This document shows, piece after piece, positions 1 to 5,221 of a DNA stretch of 50,528 bases (within the stretch, counting starts at the first letter, position 1; every line of letters begins with the position of its first letter). Source of the DNA: an uncultured Flavobacteriaceae bacterium (GTDB lineage Bacteria > Bacteroidota > Bacteroidia > Flavobacteriales > Flavobacteriaceae); NCBI GenBank assembly GCA_949372605.1, contig CASIAE010000021.1:1-50528 (forward strand), given 5' to 3'. Made by a program: the position numbers and the translations under genes. The notes under the pieces were generated by a model, which had not been told where the DNA came from, searched no databases, and saw nothing but the letters and a program-made list of their open reading frames with translations.

Positions 1-2
1 CC

Positions 3-368
3 TTTATAGCAGATTTTACCCTGAAATTCCCATTACTCCTGACCACATTACCCTTGACCATGATTCCATCCATTATTGGAGTTGTCACTTGCTTTATTTG
101 GTATAGAAAAACCAAAGCTAGCAAATCATGGAGGATTGCTCTTTACGGAGTAATTGCAGGATTTCTAATCTCAGCCATTTACCATATCCCAACAAACTTC
201 GGCTTTTTAGGAGGGGAATTTACGCAAGAAGCAACTGCCATAAGACTTCAATGGTGGGTCAACTTACATTGGGTTAGAACTGCGTTTGCCTTGCTAACTG
301 CTGTTTACTCTGTGCTCGGTTTCAAAACAACCATTGAAGTTGGGCCTATGGGGTTGAGAAATAATTAG
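3..368 (+). CDS. Membrane protein, 5'-truncated, DUF1772/anthrone-oxygenase-like
   Basis: The frame is open from the window edge to the TAG at 366-368, so only the C-terminal part of about 121 residues is visible; the start lies outside. There are three hydrophobic stretches: around the MIPSIIGVVTCFIW segment, the GVIAGFLISAIYH segment and the AFALLTAVYSVLGF segment near the end. The motif QWWVNLHWVRT followed by a final membrane helix resembles the C-terminus of DUF1772 (anthrone oxygenase-like) proteins, small four-helix membrane proteins. That assignment is by eye and is not certain. The stop overlaps the stop of the convergent lipoprotein gene by four bases (TTAG). Confidence 0.5.
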   Translation, partial: FIADFTLKFPLLLTTLPLTMIPSIIGVVTCFIWYRKTKASKSWRIALYGVIAGFLISAIYHIPTNFGFLGGEFTQEATAIRLQWWVNLHWVRTAFALLTAVYSVLGFKTTIEVGPMGLRNN

Positions 369-838
369 TCTCTGCTATAGGTATCAATTCTCATACCACT
401 TATAGGCTGACCCGTCTCATAGGAGTTAATACTACCTTCATATGACGTTGTTAGTTTATTACCAGAAACTTCAAATTCAAGTTCTTCAGGTTCCTCTTCT
501 GTTCTAGAAGCTGAAGCCGTAATAATATAATGGTTTGGACGATCTGGAATAGCCGAATAACTAAATGTAATCACTTCACTCTGATAACAAGGGACAGTTG
601 TCCATACTCCATCCCCATTAGTATCCATTTCATCTTGGTACACATAAACGTCTCCTTTCCCGTTATTAAAAATATAATGAAGCTTTAAATGACATGGGCT
701 AATTTCAAAATTTTTTCCGTCAATTGTAATTGATGAAATATTCCACCTTCCCTCAATTGAATTAGAATCAGATGAATCATCCTTCGAACAAGCATAAATA
801 AATAACATAAGACTTAAAACGAGTAGTAGCTTTTTCAT
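365..838 (-). CDS. Putative lipoprotein, lipocalin-like
   Basis: 157 residues. The N-terminus is a lipoprotein signal: a lysine pair, a hydrophobic stretch and then FIYACS, with Cys17 as the likely lipidation site, followed by an acidic/serine linker (KDDSSDSNS). The body begins IEGRWNISSITIDGK, which resembles the first strand of small lipocalin-like lipoproteins common in Bacteroidota (W in a GxW motif). Repeated beta-strand-like segments follow; there are two further cysteines. It is probably membrane-anchored, either in the periplasm or surface exposed. The ligand is unknown. The start ATG shares its 21-base surrounding sequence with the next gene on the same strand (857-1570), suggesting a common leader. 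Function is not recognised. Confidence 0.6.
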   Translation of the reverse strand: MKKLLLVLSLMLFIYACSKDDSSDSNSIEGRWNISSITIDGKNFEISPCHLKLHYIFNNGKGDVYVYQDEMDTNGDGVWTTVPCYQSEVITFSYSAIPDRPNHYIITASASRTEEEPEELEFEVSGNKLTTSYEGSINSYETGQPISGMRIDTYSRD

Positions 839-848
839 AGTGTTGGTT
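828..848 (-). repeat. Shared start-region repeat, copy 1
   Basis: These 21 bases around the start codon of the 365-838 gene are identical to 1560-1580 around the start of the 857-1570 gene. On the minus strand each reads AACCAACACT, then ATG and AAAAAGCT. The identity covers about ten bases of leader plus the first codons (MKKL). Confidence 0.7.
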
Positions 849-856
849 TTAATTTC

Positions 857-1570
857 CTAATTCTTATTTTTCTTTAAATATTTTTTATACTTTTTAAATG
901 TTTTATGTTCAGTAATAATCAGTTTATGTTCTTGTGAAATTTCACCCCACTTATCTTTGATACTTGTAGCTCCTTTGAAGTTAGATTTAAAGTTTTTATC
1001 ATTACTTGAAGAGTTAATTAATTTGGCAGTATTTTCGGTTAGATATATTGCTTTCCTTCCTGCTTTTTCAATTTCGAATGCATTTTCTAAAGACGGGTCT
1101 TTCTTATATTCTTTGAGATATTTAAAGTGTTTTTTTTCTGCTTTTTTAATAAGGATTTTAGCTGCTAGTTGACCAACTGCATCTCCCAACTCATCATATG
1201 AATCATCACTAACACCACCCAATATATTTTGGTTAGAATAAGCATTTTTTGAAGCTTCAAATAAGTCTACATTACTCTTAATTCCACCTCCACAGCCTTC
1301 TCCAACTGTTACCCTTTTAACTTTAAAATCTTCACCTACAGTTACAACTTTAACCTTAAAATCAGCTCCTACTGACGTTTCTCTCCACTGACCTTCTTTA
1401 AAGTTGTTGCCACTTACAAATTTAACTTCAAGGTCTTCTCCCACGCTTACATACTTGATTTTATAATCTTCGCCTATGCTTACAAAACTAATTTTACCGA
1501 AAACATTACAGTAATTTTGCCCAAAAGAAATCATTGGAGCTATCAATAAAACAAGAAACAGCTTTTTCAT
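857..1570 (-). CDS. Secreted protein with short beta-repeats, function unknown
   Basis: 237 residues with a cleavable signal peptide (MKKLFLVLLIAPMISFGQ, cleavage likely before or after Gln18). Residues 20-95 hold about six imperfect repeats of 10-12 residues built on (F/Y)VSVGEDxKVK, the fourth interrupted by a longer KEGQW segment, and end in a Gly-rich GEGCGGG. This layout resembles secreted Bacteroidota proteins made of short D/E-rich strand repeats (DUF6150 type), but I cannot confirm that family. Residues 105-237 are lysine-rich and helical with no known motif. There are two cysteines, at the edges of the repeat block. The gene lies 18 bases upstream of the lipoprotein gene on the same strand and is probably cotranscribed with it. 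Confidence 0.6.
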   Translation of the reverse strand: MKKLFLVLLIAPMISFGQNYCNVFGKISFVSIGEDYKIKYVSVGEDLEVKFVSGNNFKEGQWRETSVGADFKVKVVTVGEDFKVKRVTVGEGCGGGIKSNVDLFEASKNAYSNQNILGGVSDDSYDELGDAVGQLAAKILIKKAEKKHFKYLKEYKKDPSLENAFEIEKAGRKAIYLTENTAKLINSSSNDKNFKSNFKGATSIKDKWGEISQEHKLIITEHKTFKKYKKYLKKNKN

Positions 1571-1580
1571 AGTGTTGGTT
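1560..1580 (-). repeat. Shared start-region repeat, copy 2
   Basis: Second copy of the 21-base start-region sequence, identical to 828-848. It covers the leader and first codons of the secreted repeat protein. Such a long exact match between two unrelated genes suggests duplication of a translation-initiation leader or a recombination scar. Confidence 0.7.
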
Positions 1581-1634
1581 ATTAAGTGTTTAAATAAATA
1601 AAAAGATAACTAAAATATAATTAAGCATAAAAAA

Positions 1635-1654
1635 CCCCCTGTGGAGTCAGGGGG
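1635..1654 (-). terminator. Rho-independent terminator
   Basis: A perfect 7-bp stem CCCCCTG/CAGGGGG closes a 6-base loop. On the minus strand the stem is followed directly by six T (TTTTTTATGC), so it would end transcription coming from the accessory module at 1794-3321. It also separates that module from the repeat-protein gene. Confidence 0.75.
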
Positions 1655-1669
1655 CTTAATTCTAGAAAA

Positions 1670-1687
1670 GGTGGAAAGCACACCACC
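1670..1687. other. Small hairpin GGTGG/CCACC
   Basis: A 5-bp GC stem with an 8-base loop (AAAGCACA) lies between the terminator and the last gene of the accessory module. Such hairpins can be processing sites or nicking sites of rolling-circle elements. No function can be assigned from sequence alone. Confidence 0.3.
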
Positions 1688-1793
1688 TAATCCAGAGAAT
1701 GAGTATTAAAATTAAAAGTGCAGTCGAAGAAGTGTCGGTTGAGTGATTTAAATTAAGAGTGTCACCAACAGTTGCGGATATTTCAGAAAACAC

Positions 1794-2081
1794 CTAGTCT
1801 TTCCATTTAAAGAACTCATCTAAACTCATTTTAGGCTCGTCTTCGTTTACTGGATTCGGATCAATTTCTACAGATTTCATCGTAGGGTGTACGTACTTTC
1901 GTAGCTCATTTTTTAACCTCTGCCGTTCATAGGGAGACATCGTATCAAGATCTGAAAAATCTCGCTCAGTCTTATAGGCAAGTAAATCTGCAATGTGTTT
2001 TTTTAGATCTTCAGATACATTGAATTTATTCTTACTACCCTTGGGGCGACCTGTAGGTTTATGTCCTGGTGGAAACGGCAT
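1794..2081 (-). CDS. AT-hook / small-terminase-like DNA-binding protein
   Basis: 95 residues. The N-terminus MPFPPGHKPTGRPKGSKNK holds a GRPKGSK core, which matches AT-hook sequences and the N-termini of DUF5681 or small-terminase-like proteins of phages and mobile elements. The following helix pair and the segment RKYVHPTMKSVEI resemble the LxxYVxPKLKSVE region of such proteins. The acidic tail (NEDEPKMSLDEFFKWKD) has no known motif. Its start overlaps the 3' end of the 2059-2595 gene by 23 bases, so the two are translated from one message. Likely a DNA-binding accessory protein of the small module; a true packaging role is doubtful because no large terminase or capsid gene is nearby. Confidence 0.5.
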   Translation of the reverse strand: MPFPPGHKPTGRPKGSKNKFNVSEDLKKHIADLLAYKTERDFSDLDTMSPYERQRLKNELRKYVHPTMKSVEIDPNPVNEDEPKMSLDEFFKWKD

Positions 2082-2595
2082 CTTTAACGTAATTTATATT
2101 TGGAATCAGTGTGTTATTTTCACCGCGAGTGATGGCTTGGTTGGTTGCAAAAAACAGTTGTTTTAACTGGTTACCCGTCACTAGCCCTGGAACAAATGTC
2201 TTGTAAGCTTTAATGAAAGATTGACAGGCTTCTAACTTTTCCAGTTCTGAATCTGTTTCAGCATACGTTGAAAAATCCTTTTTATCTGGCTTAGTAATAT
2301 GAAGACGCTTTCCATAATCAAAGATTTCATTGTTAAGTAGATTAGAGAGTCTGATCTCTTTGAGTTCGGCTAGCTTAAAGCCTGAGAGGTTCATTGGATT
2401 CTCGTTTTTAAATCGTTTCTCAATTAGTTTAAAAAGCTTTAACTCAGGATTAGGGAAAAGATCTTGAGCTTTAAAATCAATTCCAATCTTTGCTTTTAAT
2501 TCTCTGGCAATAACGCCCTCGAGCTCTAGCTTTTTTTCGTAGGCTTGTAATTGTACGTTGTATCCTTGTGATTCAAATCTTATTATTTTTTTCAT
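2059..2595 (-). CDS. Uncharacterised protein of accessory module
   Basis: 178 residues, soluble, lysine-rich and mostly helical. No signal peptide, membrane segment or catalytic motif was recognised. The start ATG (2593-2595) is preceded by the 9-mer TTAAGCAAC (minus strand, 2614-2622), which also occurs ahead of the HUH protein gene. It is followed by the AT-hook-like gene with a 23-base overlap. Position between a replication endonuclease/RHH pair and a DNA-binding protein suggests a role in the element's maintenance. Function unknown; no family could be named. Confidence 0.5.
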   Translation of the reverse strand: MKKIIRFESQGYNVQLQAYEKKLELEGVIARELKAKIGIDFKAQDLFPNPELKLFKLIEKRFKNENPMNLSGFKLAELKEIRLSNLLNNEIFDYGKRLHITKPDKKDFSTYAETDSELEKLEACQSFIKAYKTFVPGLVTGNQLKQLFFATNQAITRGENNTLIPNINYVKDAVSTRT

Positions 2596-2707
2596 TGTAA
2601 TATGCTCTTAAAAGTTGCTTAATTATTTTTATCCGCCGTACATTTTTATTTGTAGCAGGCTTGAATTTTAATCTCTTATACTGCATTATCGGTATATTAA
2701 ATAGCCA

Positions 2708-2863
2708 TTAAAACAGATTGTCTTCTGATCTAAGTTCCGTTCTATCGAATAGGCGAGATCTAACAAACCCACTCATAGTTTGACGATTTTGATTGGCTTT
2801 TTCTTTGATGTACTTTTTATCTTCTGGAGATAATGGAATTGAAATTTTGTCTTGGAAATTCAT
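2708..2863 (-). CDS. 51-residue ribbon-helix-helix-like protein
   Basis: A short gene from ATG at 2861-2863 to TAA at 2708-2710. The protein begins MNFQDKISIPLSPEDKKYIK and continues with KANQNRQTMSGFVRSRLF. The pattern of one strand (KISIPLS), a helix starting at PEDKKYI, a turn with polar residues, then a helix starting SGFVRSRLF fits the MetJ/Arc ribbon-helix-helix fold of plasmid copy-control and mobilisation (MobC-like) proteins. It starts five bases after the stop of the HUH endonuclease gene on the same strand, so the two form a compact pair. It is likely a repressor or relaxosome accessory protein. The identification is by pattern only. Confidence 0.6.
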   Translation of the reverse strand: MNFQDKISIPLSPEDKKYIKEKANQNRQTMSGFVRSRLFDRTELRSEDNLF

Positions 2864-2868
2864 AATTT

Positions 2869-3321
2869 TTAATTTTTAGATTTATTAATAAAAAGATTGT
2901 AGTAAGTATTGATATAACGATCGTTTTTTCGAATGTGTTTGCTAATGTATCTGAGGGTTTCTTCTTTGCCCCTTATTGGCTCTATATTCCCGATGTGTTT
3001 TTTCTTGAGGTTGATCGCTTTTGTAATTTTATCTGATAACTGATCTGGTTCTATTGGCTTGGAAGTGGCTATTGCAAGATGCACATGATTTGTTGGTGGT
3101 TGCTTATAGTCATCTTTTTCAATAGTTAAAAAAACTGCTTTGACTGATCGGCGATTAGCAATCATTTGACCCCAGAGAGCCGCCCATGTATCAGTTATAA
3201 GTGAGTAGTTCCTTATGAATGTGGTGTAATTCCAGTTGAACATATTTGCATATTCATTTGAAACTCGAAGTCTATTTTGATCTATAACTCCATCTCTAGA
3301 TACTTTATTTGTGTTTTTCAT
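2869..3321 (-). CDS. Short HUH-type replication/nicking endonuclease
   Basis: 150 residues. Three motifs of the HUH (rolling-circle Rep) family appear in order: motif I FLTIEKD (64-70), motif II NHVHLAI with the His-hydrophobic-His pair H79/H81, and motif III RYISKHI with the presumed nucleophile Tyr125 and Lys128. The spacing and the flanking GNIEPIRGKEE segment recall the replication initiators of Microviridae and small rolling-circle elements, but those are usually longer; here no helicase or other domain follows. Acts by nicking one strand of origin DNA and staying covalently joined through Tyr. It is the first gene of the four-gene module and is followed after five bases by the RHH-like gene. 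The HUH fold assignment is fairly sure; the subfamily is not. Confidence 0.6.
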   Translation of the reverse strand: MKNTNKVSRDGVIDQNRLRVSNEYANMFNWNYTTFIRNYSLITDTWAALWGQMIANRRSVKAVFLTIEKDDYKQPPTNHVHLAIATSKPIEPDQLSDKITKAINLKKKHIGNIEPIRGKEETLRYISKHIRKNDRYINTYYNLFINKSKN

Positions 3322-3788
3322 TACTTAGAAGTTTTGTTGCTTAAATAAATTGTAGCATTAACGATAGGTCTCCAGGATTACTAGAAACTTGATTTTCAGA
3401 TACTTACAATTTAAATTGGGTGTTAATTTCCCTACTATCGTTCGGGAATTGCGAGTACCTGTTTTTACACTTTCTCTATATATACTATATGATTTTAGAA
3501 AATTTATTGGGTCAAGAAATTCTGACATGTTATTAACAAATAGCATTAATTGGAAAAGGCTACCCTTTTTTTGGGTTATGTCTGGGTTTCTAAGAGTCAG
3601 TTTTTGCTGTTTAGATTTCCAGAAAAGAGAAAATATGGGTGTACCTCGAGGAAGAATAGAGGGAATAAAATCAATAAATTAGAAAATGAAATAGATAATA
3701 AAAGAAGGAATGCTAATCAAGCGATAGGCTGCGGTGTTGTTTTAGGTGGACATACTGCTATCAACTGCCTTATGGACTTGTAAAAACT
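3322..3788. other. Non-coding or weakly coding stretch of the accessory island
   Basis: No convincing gene. The longest frames either start at TTG with no leader signal (3550-3783, plus strand, 77 residues ending IGCGVVLGGHTAINCLMDL) or lack any familiar feature. An 8-bp inverted repeat, AACGATAG (3360-3367) and CTATCGTT (3435-3442), brackets 67 bases upstream of the HUH gene and could belong to a replication origin. A second inverted repeat AGCTAA/TTAGCT lies just beyond, at 3789-3803. The stretch may hold the origin and promoter of the island, or remnants of lost genes. Confidence 0.35.
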
Positions 3789-3834
3789 AGCTAACTTTTA
3801 GCTGAACCGACACCAAAACCGACACCTAAAAAAG

Positions 3835-3859
3835 AAAGCCCTACTGTTAATAGGGCTTT
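3835..3859 (-). terminator. Rho-independent terminator after tRNA-Asp
   Basis: A 9-bp stem AAAGCCCTA/TAGGGCTTT with loop CTGTTAA. On the minus strand it is followed by C and six T. It lies 14 bases beyond the 3' end of the tRNA gene, so it ends the tRNA transcript. Confidence 0.75.
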
Positions 3860-3872
3860 ACAAGCTTTTGTG

Positions 3873-3946
3873 CGGTCTGGACGGGACTCGAACCCGCGAC
3901 CCCCTGCGTGACAGGCAGGTATTCTAACCAACTGAACTACCAGACC
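3873..3946 (-). tRNA. tRNA-Asp (anticodon GTC)
   Basis: Read on the minus strand, a full cloverleaf is present: acceptor GGTCTGG/CCAGACC, anticodon stem CCTGC/GCAGG with loop CTGTCAC (anticodon GTC), and a T arm with GGTTCGAGTCC. The discriminator base is G, as expected for tRNA-Asp. CCA is not encoded. A terminator follows, then the accessory island, so its 3' side is where an integrating element could have entered. Confidence 0.95.
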
Positions 3947-4027
3947 TAATTGTTAGCGGGTGCAAATATACACCCCATTTTGGTATTGCCAAATTTAAAG
4001 GAAATAAAAAAGGAGAAATACAAATTT

Positions 4028-4345
4028 CTATAATACTGCATCGAGTGAGTCAGAATAAGCTTTCTTTGGAGCAACTCCTACTTGCCTTCCAACGACCTCT
4101 CCTGCTTTGAAAACTAAAACCGTAGGAATGTTTCTAACACCATATTTTGCTGCAAACTCTTGGTGCGCATCTACATCAAGTTTTCCGACGACAGCCTTAC
4201 CGTCATAATCTTTACTTATGTCTTCGATAATTGGGCCTACCATGCGACAGGGACCACACCAAGCTGCCCAAAAATCTACCATTACGGGTAGTTTTGATTT
4301 CAAAACTATCTTATCAAAATTTGCATCAGTTATTTCTAGTGCCAT
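4028..4345 (-). CDS. trxA: Thioredoxin
   Basis: 105 residues, the usual length of thioredoxin. The redox motif WCGPC is at about residues 29-33 inside VDFWAAWCGPCRM, and the cis-proline appears in the NIPTVLVF segment near residue 75. It is a cytoplasmic disulfide reductase that gives electrons to ribonucleotide reductase, methionine sulfoxide reductase and others. The start MALEITDANF is normal for the family. It stands alone between tRNA-Asp and dnaE on the minus strand. A TAATTTTG box lies 23 bases upstream of the start. Confidence 0.95.
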   Translation of the reverse strand: MALEITDANFDKIVLKSKLPVMVDFWAAWCGPCRMVGPIIEDISKDYDGKAVVGKLDVDAHQEFAAKYGVRNIPTVLVFKAGEVVGRQVGVAPKKAYSDSLDAVL

Positions 4346-4368
4346 TTTATTCTATTTTTTATTTATTA

Positions 4369-4376
4369 CAAAATTA
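4369..4376 (-). promoter_or_regulatory. Putative -7 box of trxA (TAATTTTG)
   Basis: The minus strand reads TAATTTTG, matching the Bacteroidota -7 consensus TAnnTTTG, 23 bases upstream of the trxA start. No good TTG/TTTG -33 element is seen at the usual spacing. Confidence 0.4.
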
Positions 4377-4447
4377 GTCAATTTTATATTATTTTTTTTA
4401 ATCTAAATCAAATTTACTTATGCAATGATTAGAAAACTAAATCCCTA

Positions 4448-5221
4448 TTAGTTGAGTTTGTAATGCCAGGATTTGCTTTCCAAATGATTTAATAATTCTG
4501 TTGAAATATTAACTTTTTGCTTTCGGCTCGAAAGGGTTAATTTAACTGACTTTTCAGGATCTATTACATCAAAAAATAAAGGTTTATCACCCCGGAATTC
4601 TTTTAATTCTTTTTTTAGCTTTTGAATTTCAGTAGGTTCTAGTGTTCGTATATCGAATTGAAGGGTTAGCTTTTTTGAATTATTATTGACCGCATCCTGA
4701 AGCATTTCAAAATTTAAAAACTGCACCCTAGGTTCTCCTAACCTAGCTGTTTCCCTATTTGTCCAACCCGCTCGAACATTTATTTTAAGTCGAATAAATA
4801 GATTCATCCCAATAAAGTGTTTGAATTTAAGATACTCCTCGCCAAAAATCTTAAACTCATATTGGTCTTTAAAGTCTTCCAATACAAACTTCCCCCAACC
4901 TTTGTTGTTTTTTGATTCGAGGTGATCAATACTGTTTATAATCCCCCCAAAAAAAAGCGTTTTATTTACCAAAGGTCTTAAATCCTTTAAGACGCTTAAA
5001 CGATTGGTAGTGAAAAAATCCATTTCCTTTTTATAATCATCCAGCGGATGACCCGAAATATAGATTCCAACGACCTCTTTTTCTCGTTTTAATTTTTCTA
5101 AATTTTCCCATGGGTCGCAGTAAGGAATTTTCAACTCTTGATAAACCTCATCTGATTGACTTCCAAAAAGATTGGTCTGTGAAGAATTTTTTGATTCTTG
5201 ATATTTTGATCCAAATCGCAT
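4448..5221 (-). CDS. dnaE: DNA polymerase III alpha subunit, C-terminal fragment
   Basis: 257 residues starting MRFGSKYQESKNSSQTNLFG. It is the C-terminal continuation of the polymerase read from 8777: VVGIYISGHPLDDYKKEM is the conserved DnaE segment after the fingers, followed by the OB-fold and tau-binding region with VQFLNFEMLQD and LTLSSRKQKVNIS. It has no start of its own; the ATG used is simply the first in this frame. Removing one A from the A5 run (plus strand T5 at 5226-5230) joins it to the main part as FLEKL-MRFGSKYQ, which fits the family well. This is therefore not a separate gene. Confidence 0.8.
   Translation of the reverse strand: MRFGSKYQESKNSSQTNLFGSQSDEVYQELKIPYCDPWENLEKLKREKEVVGIYISGHPLDDYKKEMDFFTTNRLSVLKDLRPLVNKTLFFGGIINSIDHLESKNNKGWGKFVLEDFKDQYEFKIFGEEYLKFKHFIGMNLFIRLKINVRAGWTNRETARLGEPRVQFLNFEMLQDAVNNNSKKLTLQFDIRTLEPTEIQKLKKELKEFRGDKPLFFDVIDPEKSVKLTLSSRKQKVNISTELLNHLESKSWHYKLN

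Noticed and set aside
3389-3682. Plus-strand 97-residue frame upstream of the HUH gene
   Set aside because: Overlaps other weak frames and has no recognisable feature or start signal.
3550-3783. Plus-strand 77-residue frame next to the tRNA
   Set aside because: TTG start, no leader signal and mixed composition; only the last 20 residues look protein-like.
3873-3946. tRNA-Asp 3' end duplicated as an att site at the far side of the island
   Set aside because: No copy of the tRNA 3' end was found near 1650-1794, so tRNA integration is not shown.
4448-5221. Independent OB-fold gene
   Set aside because: It continues the DnaE sequence exactly at the frameshift; no separate gene is needed.
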